Source of the DNA: Verrucomicrobiota bacterium
GTDB taxonomy: Bacteria > Verrucomicrobiota > Verrucomicrobiia > Opitutales > Opitutaceae
NCBI GenBank assembly: GCA_014584295.1
Contig: JACTNC010000017.1
Location: 19,497 to 83,496 of the forward strand
Direction of reading: 5' to 3'
Length of the DNA stretch: 64,000 nucleotides
The notes below the pieces were generated by a model. It searched no databases. It worked only from the letters and a program-made list of their open reading frames with translations, and was not told the origin of the DNA. Shown in pieces: positions 50,365-58,293 of this stretch. The first letter of the stretch is position 1, and each line of letters opens with the position of its first letter. Made by a program: the position numbers and the translations under genes.

Positions 50365-51636
50365 TCAATGGCTCTTCCCTGCCATAGGCTGCGGTGGGCG
50401 TTTTCCCGGGCGTAAAAAGAAAAGAATAGCCAGCGAAACGAAGAAACTGAGGCCGCCAAGCTGGAATACGCGGACGACATTGACCTCGGCATCGCGCAGG
50501 ACTCCACCGGCGTAGATCGATGCTCCACCGACCACGCAGGCGCATAGGTTAAGCAGGCCGTAGCCAGTCGCGCGATAACGGGAATCCACTATCAGCGTGA
50601 GGATGGGCATCATGTTGGCGTCGACGAAAGACTTCGTCAGACCAAACATGACCAAGCCGCCCAGCGCCACAACAAGGGTATCGGTGACTGAGACAAGCAG
50701 GATGCTGGGCGCTGCCACCGCGATGCCCACCATGACCACATAGATAGGGCCGAGCAGCTGTTTGCGGCTCCAGCGGTCCGCCCAAATACCACCGACCAAG
50801 ACGCCCACGAGCGCTGCCGCCTGATAGTAGCCTGTCGCTGAAAGCCCTGCCACGCCCTGGCCCAGTTTGAATTGCTCATTGAGGTAGGTGGGCATCCAAC
50901 CAATCACCGCCCACGAACTCGCCCCCATGAGGCTCCAGTAGGTCAGCGCCAGCAGAAAATTCTTGTTTCCCAACAGACTGCGCAGTGCCTCTCCAAGGCG
51001 AACGGGGGGTGTTGTGGAAGCGGTCGTTGTGGCTCCACCAAGGGTGCTTCCATTTTGATCCGCAGGAAGGTCACGCAGAAAGAAGATCAGCACGACCGCC
51101 AGCGCGATGCCAAGTTGTCCAAAAAGCATGAAGGCATGGCCCCAGCCGTGTCGCTCCGCAATCCATCCTCCGAGACCGCCGAGTCCGCTGCCAGCAAGGA
51201 CGCCGCTAAGGTGCACTCCGTTCGCGAACGATCGGGTGGTGGTGCGGTGGTAATCGGCTATCAACGCCAGCGCAGCCGGGATGTAGCAGGCTTCGCTGAT
51301 GCCCATCAGAGCCCGCGTCGCTAACAACTGTTCGTAGGTTTTTGCGTGCGCCGTGAGCCAGGTTACCGCAGACCAGACAATGAAGCTGACGATGATCACC
51401 TTGCTCCGGTTGAAGCGGTCGGCGATGAACCCCGCGAAGGGACTGAAGACAGCGTACACGAGCAGAAAAAGTGTGGTGAGCAGGCCGAACTGCGCATCCG
51501 TCATCGGAATCGCTGCCACGAGCGACTCACGCATGGTGGTGATCATCACGCGGTCGAGATAATTGAGGCAGCCGACGAACCAAAGGAGTCCGACAATCAG
51601 CCACGCCCGCCGCGGCAAGGCATTCGTCTCGATCAT
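50365..51636 (-). CDS. MFS transporter (ACS-type sugar acid/sialic acid carrier)
   Basis: This 423-residue inner-membrane protein has ~12 hydrophobic helices (WLIVGLLWFVGCLNYLDRVM, LLTTLFLLVYAVFSPFAGFI and others) and the MFS motif A region IADRFNRSKVIIVSF. The NYLDRV start matches the anion:cation symporter (ACS) group that imports hexuronates and related sugar acids. It overlaps the kelch/NanM-like gene by 4 bp, so substrate import and anomer conversion are probably coupled. Confidence 0.88.
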   Translation of the reverse strand: MIETNALPRRAWLIVGLLWFVGCLNYLDRVMITTMRESLVAAIPMTDAQFGLLTTLFLLVYAVFSPFAGFIADRFNRSKVIIVSFIVWSAVTWLTAHAKTYEQLLATRALMGISEACYIPAALALIADYHRTTTRSFANGVHLSGVLAGSGLGGLGGWIAERHGWGHAFMLFGQLGIALAVVLIFFLRDLPADQNGSTLGGATTTASTTPPVRLGEALRSLLGNKNFLLALTYWSLMGASSWAVIGWMPTYLNEQFKLGQGVAGLSATGYYQAAALVGVLVGGIWADRWSRKQLLGPIYVVMVGIAVAAPSILLVSVTDTLVVALGGLVMFGLTKSFVDANMMPILTLIVDSRYRATGYGLLNLCACVVGGASIYAGGVLRDAEVNVVRVFQLGGLSFFVSLAILFFLRPGKRPPQPMAGKSH

Positions 51637-52802
51637 GGCGTCCTCCCTTCCTCCGCAAGGCGCCAGCGCCAGACATGGGGGGTGCGCACGCCAGCCATGA
51701 TTTCACCTGAGACAAAAACCCAGGCATCACCGGATTTTACCGCGGGAGTTGTCACCACCGGATCCGGCCAGCGTTCCGCCGATTCGTGCCAATTGCCGGT
51801 CGTCACATCGAAAATCAGGATACCGTCGGGCACGCGGGTGTCGCGCGGCTGCTTGCCCACGAGCCGATTGTCGACGCCGCCTAGGAGAAAAATCCTTTTC
51901 CCATCCGGAGACACCGGCGCTGGCGAAGGTGCGGCCAGGGCGGAATGCGGCATGTCCGCGAGTTTTTCCCAACCGGAGTCAGCCTGATAACGATAGGCGT
52001 CCAAGAGATAGGTGAGCTGGGGTTTTCCCTCCGCGGTGAGGGCGAGTTCGCCGCCCGTGAATAGATAAAGGCTCCCGGCCGCCACAGCCATCACCGCCAT
52101 CCCTCGCGAAGGCCCCGGCCATGGCGGCATTTCAATCCAGCCTTCCGTCGGGCGGCGTGGATCCCATCGCCAGAATGCCACGCGACTCAATCGCGGCGTG
52201 CCATCAGCATGACCGGCTGCCACGTAAATCACCCCATCCAACACCGCAGCCACAGGGCTGGTGGTCGCCGCCGGCAGGTCCGGCCCTGGAGTCACTTCAA
52301 CGCGATCTTCTTGCCAGCGCAGCCAGAGCGTGTCGGCAAACACTCGGTGGGAGTTTTCTCCTCCGATGAGCAACACTCCATCAGGCAGCGACGCCACCGC
52401 GGAATAGCCACGGGCCTCCGGAAGCTGGCCTGCAGCCTGCCATTCCGTCGCGTCCGGCAGCAGCACGTGAATATCGTCGTAGTAGACCTTTTTGCCTCCC
52501 TCCCAGGGAGGCAGCTCCGGAAAATTCGCTCCCCCCGCGGCAATCAGGACACCGCGGTGCTCTCCAGCGATGACTCCCGCAACACCGCGTGTTCGGGGGT
52601 AGGAGGGCAATTGTTCCCACGTGGGTGACACTGCATTCTGAAACGTAGGCGCGGAAGACGGGAGTGTTCTGGATGGAGGCATGAGGGGAGTGGACGGTTT
52701 CGAGGAATTTTCCCCGATGAGCGGGGTGTTGAAAAACATCCCTGCGGCGATGGCCAAACCGAATGGTGTCAGAAGTCGGCAGAATGAAGAACGCACGACG
52801 TT
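51633..52802 (-). CDS. Kelch-repeat mutarotase, NanM-like (cyclically permuted type)
   Basis: This ~389-residue secreted kelch propeller is counted from the ATG at 52802 (MNVVRSSFCRLL). It carries IAAGGANFPELPPWEGGKKV, YYDDIHVLLPDATEW, LLIGGENSHRVF, GHADGTPRLS and a closing blade. GGANFP...WEGGKKV.YDD is the pattern of NanM/YjhT-type epimerases that speed anomer exchange of N-acetylneuraminate. It overlaps the MFS gene by 4 bp. Sialic acid as substrate is inferred from the family and the nearby sialidase-like genes; no nanA or nanK gene is present. Confidence 0.85.
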   Translation of the reverse strand, partial: NVVRSSFCRLLTPFGLAIAAGMFFNTPLIGENSSKPSTPLMPPSRTLPSSAPTFQNAVSPTWEQLPSYPRTRGVAGVIAGEHRGVLIAAGGANFPELPPWEGGKKVYYDDIHVLLPDATEWQAAGQLPEARGYSAVASLPDGVLLIGGENSHRVFADTLWLRWQEDRVEVTPGPDLPAATTSPVAAVLDGVIYVAAGHADGTPRLSRVAFWRWDPRRPTEGWIEMPPWPGPSRGMAVMAVAAGSLYLFTGGELALTAEGKPQLTYLLDAYRYQADSGWEKLADMPHSALAAPSPAPVSPDGKRIFLLGGVDNRLVGKQPRDTRVPDGILIFDVTTGNWHESAERWPDPVVTTPAVKSGDAWVFVSGEIMAGVRTPHVWRWRLAEEGRTP

Positions 52803-52893
52803 CATTTCATACAGATGAAGAAATCGGGAGCACAATTCAGGAGGACAGAGGCGGGAAGAAACGAGGTCGCATACATTTTCGGCGAGGAGGGGA

Positions 52894-53613
52894 TCAAGGC
52901 GCGATCATGCCGGGATGAGCCCTGATCACATCAGCCAGCAACTGCGCCACCATGTCATGGCCACGCTGGTTTGGATGCATGCCATCCGGCAACAACGCGT
53001 CAACCGATTCTGGTGGAAGCGCAGCATACACCTTCGCAACATCCAGCAATGGCACGTTCATTTCCTGAGCCAGGGCGCGCATGGCATCGATATAAGCGAC
53101 CAGTGTCAGGTTGAAGCCGTCGGGGCGGGACGGATCGTAGGGAGGCTTGCCATACATTTTCTTCAGGGCAGGCGTCCATCTCAGTGGATTGGGGGTCATG
53201 AGAATCACCGCGGCGCCCGTTTTACGAGAGGCTTCCACGAAGTGACGTAAATTCTTCCGATACTCCTCGATCGGAACGCGTGGAGCCGTCGCCGGAGGAC
53301 TCTTCCACACATCAAATGCCGAGTCATTGATTCCGAACTGGATAATCACCAGTTTCGGACGGACTGCGAGGACGTCGCTTTCAAGACGTTTTCGCGCCAT
53401 CGCGGTCGTGTTGCCCGGCACGCCGGCATTGATCACCTGGCATGGCACGCTGCCGCGGGCATTCAAGTCCCGTTCAAGCAGGGTTGGGTAGACCGTCAGG
53501 GATGCGCGAGGCGCTGTTGTGGAATCTCCGAAGGCCACGATCCGCACTGGAGGATTCGATCGGCCTTGCGCCGTGAGGCCGATAAGAAAGAGCAAGAGGG
53601 TAAGGAATCGCAT
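52894..53613 (-). CDS. Secreted SGNH/GDSL hydrolase
   Basis: This ~239-residue secreted esterase is counted from the ATG at 53613 (MRFLTLLLFLIGLTAQG). It has the Ser in VAFGDSTTAPR, a Gly block INAGVPGNTTAMAR, FGINDSAFD (Asn) and DGMHPNQRGHDM with the catalytic Asp/His pair. SGNH hydrolases in sialic acid or plant glycan clusters often remove O-acetyl groups. It precedes the NanM-like gene by ~90 bp on the same strand. Confidence 0.88.
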   Translation of the reverse strand: MRFLTLLLFLIGLTAQGRSNPPVRIVAFGDSTTAPRASLTVYPTLLERDLNARGSVPCQVINAGVPGNTTAMARKRLESDVLAVRPKLVIIQFGINDSAFDVWKSPPATAPRVPIEEYRKNLRHFVEASRKTGAAVILMTPNPLRWTPALKKMYGKPPYDPSRPDGFNLTLVAYIDAMRALAQEMNVPLLDVAKVYAALPPESVDALLPDGMHPNQRGHDMVAQLLADVIRAHPGMIAP

Positions 53614-53873
53614 TTGCTTATGCGCGGACGGTAGGCACCTCCCGGTCAGGCGGAGCTTCAATGCAGGCTACTCCGCCCGCAAACCCGGAAAACTGGGCAA
53701 TTTTCTTGACCAAAGTATCTGTTACCCGGACTCGCAGGCTGATGCGCTTCCGAACGGCATATTCAGTTTCGTGGCCCTCGTGGCTCAAGGTGCGGACCGC
53801 ACTTACATCTGCGATCGTATACAGGCCTGAGTAGACCTGTGCAACGCGCCGCCTGCCGCTGCCGGCTTCAGCA

Positions 53874-54452
53874 TCACGGCGCGGGTTTCACCCTGCGTTT
53901 GTCGTCCACGGAGGTCGCCTTGTCGTAGCAGTCGAACACGACATTCGGAGGAGCCCAGTTGGGCTGAAGTCGCACATCCTTTTTTCCTGAAACCGCACCC
54001 GGCGCCAGGGGTGGGGCGGAGGCTTCGGAGGCGGGATGCATCTCCCACCAGCATTGGCCCAAGTGATTGTGCTCGTGATCGATGACAAATCCCGCGTCAC
54101 GCATCATGGGACCGACCCACCCTATGCAATGGTCGCAATAGTCCGAATATTGCTCGAGCTTGTTGCGCAGGAGGAATCCCTTCGACGGGCAGTCATGCAT
54201 GTCTATGCGAAAGGCCTGTGGTGTCCGGGAGATGGTGAAACCGAGATCCGGAGACTCCTCCAACAAGGTGTGACCCCAGTATTCCGTCATTCCGTCGAAG
54301 CCCTTCCTTCCAATCAGGTCGCGCGCATGCCTCTGGCTGTCTCGACTGATGGCCTCTTCCCAATAAGCCTTCAGAAGCTCCCTGCCTCCCGCCTGTTCGA
54401 GCCAGTCGAAGGTCCACTCGTAGTGACCGCAGAAGTCGTAGCAGCCCATCAT
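53874..54452 (-). CDS. ATC-hydrolase-like protein, second paralogue
   Basis: This ~192-residue protein is counted from the ATG at 54452 (MMGCYDFCGHYEWTF). It has the blocks DCPSKGFLLRNKLEQYSDYC, DHCIGWVGPMMRDAGF and HEHNHLGQCWWEMH. This CP-x-K...CxHC...GQC layout matches its neighbour (54449-54949) and resembles the L-2-amino-thiazoline-4-carboxylate hydrolase family. The conserved Cys/His suggest a metal site. It overlaps the stop of the first paralogue by 4 bp, so the two are likely coupled, perhaps as subunits. Confidence 0.65.
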   Translation of the reverse strand: MMGCYDFCGHYEWTFDWLEQAGGRELLKAYWEEAISRDSQRHARDLIGRKGFDGMTEYWGHTLLEESPDLGFTISRTPQAFRIDMHDCPSKGFLLRNKLEQYSDYCDHCIGWVGPMMRDAGFVIDHEHNHLGQCWWEMHPASEASAPPLAPGAVSGKKDVRLQPNWAPPNVVFDCYDKATSVDDKRRVKPAP

Positions 54453-54949
54453 ACGCCTGCCTCCCGAATTTGCGTCATGTCCTGGGGCGGCAGCGCCGCG
54501 CTCGGCAGCGCATAGGTGTGACGACAGATTCCGTTGCCCCCCTGGAGGCGCATCGTGAGGCCGCAAGCCTCGGCACGCGCGGTACCCAGGAAGTAGCAAT
54601 GCTGACAGTATTCACGGACAATTTCACGTCCGCCCTCGCGGAGATGCTTGATTGCCGGGCACTGCCTGACTTTGACCTCGACCCGATCTCCAGCCTCTCG
54701 CACCTCTACCTCAGCGCCTGGCTCTGCGGCAAAGAATGCTCGCCAGTAGCCCGCCACTTCCGGAAGTCCTCCCTGACGCCAACGAGCATTGACGGCCTCG
54801 TAGTAGCCGCGCCCCAGCGACTTCAGGTACGACTGCCAACCTTTGTGACCCAGCCGCGTGAGCAGGAATCTAAAGGTGGCGTTTATCCCGTAGTAAAAAT
54901 CCGCTGAGCCCTGGGGCTTGGTATCCTGATAGGGAAGTGCGGGGTTCAT
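54449..54949 (-). CDS. ATC-hydrolase-like protein, first paralogue
   Basis: This 166-residue protein starts MNPALPYQDTKPQGSADFYY and contains RQCPAIKHLREGGREIVREY, CQHCYFLGTARAEACGLTM and GGNGICRHTY. The spacing of cysteines and histidines is shared with the following gene, which it overlaps by 4 bp. Family members hydrolyse L-2-amino-thiazoline-4-carboxylate in a few Pseudomonas, but in most genomes the role is unknown. In a glycan locus it could act on an amino-sugar derivative; this is inference. Confidence 0.65.
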   Translation of the reverse strand: MNPALPYQDTKPQGSADFYYGINATFRFLLTRLGHKGWQSYLKSLGRGYYEAVNARWRQGGLPEVAGYWRAFFAAEPGAEVEVREAGDRVEVKVRQCPAIKHLREGGREIVREYCQHCYFLGTARAEACGLTMRLQGGNGICRHTYALPSAALPPQDMTQIREAGV

Positions 54950-55376
54950 CGTGGGATCACTTATGCTCGGGCCAGCCTATGTCCACGATCAGGAGCCCTT
55001 CAAAGCGAAAGCACTGGTCCAGATTCTTTCCCAGTTAACCGGCTGGCCACAGGCATTTAGGAAATTCAGGTGCGGTCGACGCGGATTCTGCAGGAGTTTC
55101 GTCTGGTGTCTGCATCACAAGGTTATTTTCAATGAAACTCGGAGTTGGTGCCTCAAAGGATGGTCCAAAATGTCGCTCATTCAACGGAATCGGATACGGC
55201 GCACGATTCCAACGCCGTCCGGAGCATTTTTTCGACGGAAGTGACATCCGCCGTGAACTCGGGTGGCGGAGGCGTCGACACTGCAAACCAAAGTTGCACG
55301 GCAGACGAAATCGTCATCATCTCCATCAAACCCTTCCGCTACTGCGGGGCTTGGATTCAACACGTGGTCATTGTTT
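54950..55376. other. Divergent promoter region before the GntR-type regulator
   Basis: About 430 bases separate the ATC-hydrolase-like genes from the regulator. No gene is convincing. Two interleaved inverted repeats are visible: GGAATCG (55186-55192) with CGATTCC (55204-55210), and ACGGCG (55196-55201) with CGCCGT (55213-55218). They could be an operator or an RNA switch. Confidence 0.45.
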
Positions 55377-56489
55377 ATGAGCAGCGTTCTTCCCCCCTTC
55401 GTTATTCCCAAGCGCCTTTCGCTGTCCGCACAGGTGGCCGAGGCGATTCGAAAAGCCATCGCTGACCGTACGTGGGAAGGGTATCTTCCGAGCGAGCGGC
55501 GTTTGTGCGAGACCTTTCAGATCAGCCGTCCCACCATTCGCACCGCGCTTCATCTGCTGGCCAAGGAAGGTCTGATTGAAATTCACCAGGGTCGCCGGAA
55601 TCGTGTCCTCGCCGCTGCGCCGCAGGCCGTCGACCAGCAAAGCCAGCTCGTTCTTCTGGTTACCCCGGAGCCGGTCGCCCGCACAGGGCAAACCGCCTAT
55701 CAAGGGATCGGTGCCATGAGGACACGCCTGGCGGAGCACGGTTTCGCGACGGAGGTGCTTGTCTGTCAATATCGCAGCGCACGAGCTCAGCAGCGAAGGC
55801 TTGAGGCCTTCATGCGTGAAACGCGGGTCTTTTGCTGCGTATTGCTTTCCGTCAGCAGGGAACTCCAGCTCTGGTGCTCCAAGCAACCGGTGCCCACGCT
55901 CGTTCTCGGTTCCTGTCATCCCGGTGTCAACCTGCCGTCTCTTGATGTCGACTATCGCGCCGTCTGCCGCCATGCTGCAGGCGTCTTCCTGCGAAAGGGT
56001 CACCGTCGAATTGCTTTTATTGTGCCAAACTCGGGTGTGGCCGGCGACCTTGCGAGCGAAAGAGGATTTCTCGAGGCCATGGAGGCTCGCGTTGCCCGCG
56101 GCGAGGCCCAGGCTACGGTGGTACGTCACAACGGCAGTGCACTCAATATCTCTGCCAAACTGGATGTCCTATTCAAATCGGACACGCCGCCCACCGCCCT
56201 GCTCGTCGCCAAACCCCATTTCGTGTTTGCGGTCATCATCTACTTGCTGAAGCGCGGACTTTCCGTGCCCGACACGGTTTCACTTATTGCGCGTGATCAC
56301 GAATACGTGTTTGAGACCGTTTACCCCTCGATCACGCACTATCGCTTCTCCGGGGACTCTTATGGACACCGGCTGTCCCGGCTGATGATCCGTTTCGTGA
56401 ACCAGGGTTCGCTGCCTCCGGAACCCAATCTGTTCTTTCCGAAATTCTATGAGGGAAGCACTGTGCGATCGCTGCCCAACACGCAATAA
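55377..56489 (+). CDS. GntR-type transcription regulator with LacI-like sugar-binding domain
   Basis: This 370-residue regulator starts at 55377 (MSSVLPPFVIPKRLSLSAQV). It has a GntR winged-helix (RTWEGYLPSERRLCETFQIS, RPTIRTALHLLAKEGLIEIH) and a periplasmic-binding-like LacI domain (LVLLVTPEP, GVFLRKGHRRIAFIVPNSGV, VSLIARDHEYVFETVYPSIT). It is the only plus-strand gene in the glycan locus and probably controls the neighbouring genes in response to a sugar. An upstream frame from 55263 is not needed. Confidence 0.88.
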   Translation: MSSVLPPFVIPKRLSLSAQVAEAIRKAIADRTWEGYLPSERRLCETFQISRPTIRTALHLLAKEGLIEIHQGRRNRVLAAAPQAVDQQSQLVLLVTPEPVARTGQTAYQGIGAMRTRLAEHGFATEVLVCQYRSARAQQRRLEAFMRETRVFCCVLLSVSRELQLWCSKQPVPTLVLGSCHPGVNLPSLDVDYRAVCRHAAGVFLRKGHRRIAFIVPNSGVAGDLASERGFLEAMEARVARGEAQATVVRHNGSALNISAKLDVLFKSDTPPTALLVAKPHFVFAVIIYLLKRGLSVPDTVSLIARDHEYVFETVYPSITHYRFSGDSYGHRLSRLMIRFVNQGSLPPEPNLFFPKFYEGSTVRSLPNTQ

Positions 56490-56502
56490 TCACCGCCGAA
56501 TT

Positions 56503-58239
56503 TCACGAGTCTGGTGCGGATGCGTTGTATGGCGTTCGCTTCCGCTGCCACAACGCATCGAGATCATTGTAATAGGCATAACGCAGTTCGCAGTCAGTGA
56601 GAACCGCAACTTTTGAAGCTCCAGAGGTGGTGACAGTGATTGTATTCTCGCCAACCTTGACGAGCTTCGGGCTGCCAATTGGGATGTGGAGGTAGAATTC
56701 CGCTGTATCCTTTTGTTTGAGTGCACCGCCGAGGATTTCGCGTGTTGACCAGGTGCTTTCCCGTGGCAAGGGCCCCGAGAGGATTTCAACTCCATTCAGC
56801 GCCACTTCCGCGATCGCATTCGTTCCAATGCCTCGCAACCCCAGGCGCAACTCGCACTGCTTCAACGGAAATGCCGTGGCGGTCGGATCTTCAGCCACGG
56901 GAAGCGTCAACACCAAGGGTGTCGAGCTAGCCAGGCTGGAGGGCAGCTGCTTGCCATAGGCATAGGAGCCCGGCCCGTCATTGTAGTATGATTTGGTCAC
57001 GACGTACACCTTTGGCTGCCCCCGGAGATTTTCCGGTCGCGCCAAATCGCGAAACACCCGGTAGAGCGAATCGCTGTGTGGACGCGTCGACCCGAATGCA
57101 TTGTAGAAATTGAACAGATAGAATCCGTCCACCTGCATCGCGAAATAATTAGCCGCGGCGGCTCGGATCTCATCCAGTGTCGCCTCGCGACTGTTCAGCG
57201 CGCCTTGGTAGCGATTTGCCGAGGTCGTTTCGGGAAACGGAAGCCGCCAACTCGTGCGGGGATAGAGCGTCGGATAGACCTTTACTCCATGCATCCTTCC
57301 CAACTCCAGCAAGTCCCTGATAGGCATGTCGCCGGCAAGGGTCATGATCTGCGCGGGTGACACGACATCCACCAGTCCCTCGCGAATCCACGTCTCCACC
57401 TCCAACCCCGCAAACCTGGAGTCGGCGAGCGAGGGGGGGATGCGGACAAAAAGATAGAGCGGCCGCCGCTGCTGTCGGGCTACCTGGTCCAGCCGTACGC
57501 GCACCTGCCGGACCATTTCGGTGATTTTGGGCGCTCCTTCAGTGGCCTTTCCTTTAGGGAAAAACACCTGGAAGCGATTGAAATCGAGTTCGAAGCCATC
57601 GATCAGATCCCGATTGCGTTCGATGGCCTCGAACGCGGTGTCGAGGCGATGTCGCCGCACCTCTGGATGTGAATAGTCGAGCAGATTGCCGTATGCTGGC
57701 TGGAAGGGCAGCGGCGAGTCCTTGATGGTGTATTGGTTCCGATGTTTGAACCAGAACGCACTGGTCATCGAATGCTCCTCCGGACGCCCCATGAAATGAG
57801 CATCATTCATCCGCAGGCTAGGAACAAAAAATAGTCCAATTCTTTTTGCCTCCTCGCCCGCGGTCCTGACCGCATCTGCACCTTGTCCGATGCACACCCG
57901 GGCATTTTCCATGCGCATGGCCATGAAGGAATCCGACTTCTCGTCCGGAGCCTTGCGCCAGCCAACCTGGCTCGCGACTTTGGTGTCATAGAGCATCAGG
58001 TCGCCCCCCATGCCAAGGCAATAGACCAGAGTCTTTACCGGTGTGTCTTCCAGCGCGGTGATATTCTCCCGCAACAGAGCCTCCGATCGAGCCCGATCCG
58101 GAACCACATATGCAAGGTCAGCGTCGTCGTTGTAGATCACTCCAAAGGCAGGGATTGGCCTGCGCGCGCCGTCCGCAGCGAATGCACAGGGGAGTGAGCG
58201 GAGAATGAGAAGCACCGCCAGACAGAGAAAGCTCTTCAT
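56503..58239 (-). CDS. Secreted TIM-barrel-like protein, putative glycosidase
   Basis: This 578-residue secreted protein has a signal peptide (MKSFLCLAVLLILRSLPCAF), a ~400-residue alpha/beta region with FGVIYNDDADLAYVVPDRAR, IDGFELDFNRFQVFFPKGKA (possible acid residues), LYLFVRIPPSLADSRF and VDVVSPAQIMTLAG, and a C-terminal beta-sandwich (TAFPLKQCELRLGLRGIG on). The form resembles GH10-like and planctomycete putative glycoside hydrolases; no catalytic motif can be fixed. It converges with the regulator and lies next to a BNR gene. Confidence 0.6.
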   Translation of the reverse strand: MKSFLCLAVLLILRSLPCAFAADGARRPIPAFGVIYNDDADLAYVVPDRARSEALLRENITALEDTPVKTLVYCLGMGGDLMLYDTKVASQVGWRKAPDEKSDSFMAMRMENARVCIGQGADAVRTAGEEAKRIGLFFVPSLRMNDAHFMGRPEEHSMTSAFWFKHRNQYTIKDSPLPFQPAYGNLLDYSHPEVRRHRLDTAFEAIERNRDLIDGFELDFNRFQVFFPKGKATEGAPKITEMVRQVRVRLDQVARQQRRPLYLFVRIPPSLADSRFAGLEVETWIREGLVDVVSPAQIMTLAGDMPIRDLLELGRMHGVKVYPTLYPRTSWRLPFPETTSANRYQGALNSREATLDEIRAAAANYFAMQVDGFYLFNFYNAFGSTRPHSDSLYRVFRDLARPENLRGQPKVYVVTKSYYNDGPGSYAYGKQLPSSLASSTPLVLTLPVAEDPTATAFPLKQCELRLGLRGIGTNAIAEVALNGVEILSGPLPRESTWSTREILGGALKQKDTAEFYLHIPIGSPKLVKVGENTITVTTSGASKVAVLTDCELRYAYYNDLDALWQRKRTPYNASAPDS

Positions 58240-58293
58240 TATTGGGAGTGGCGCGCTAGGCGATGGAAGAAAGAGGCAAACGCGAATCCTGCT

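Noticed and set aside
55035..55286. 83-codon minus-strand frame in the divergent regulator region
   Set aside because: No motif or plausible ribosome-binding site; it covers interleaved repeats likely to be regulatory.
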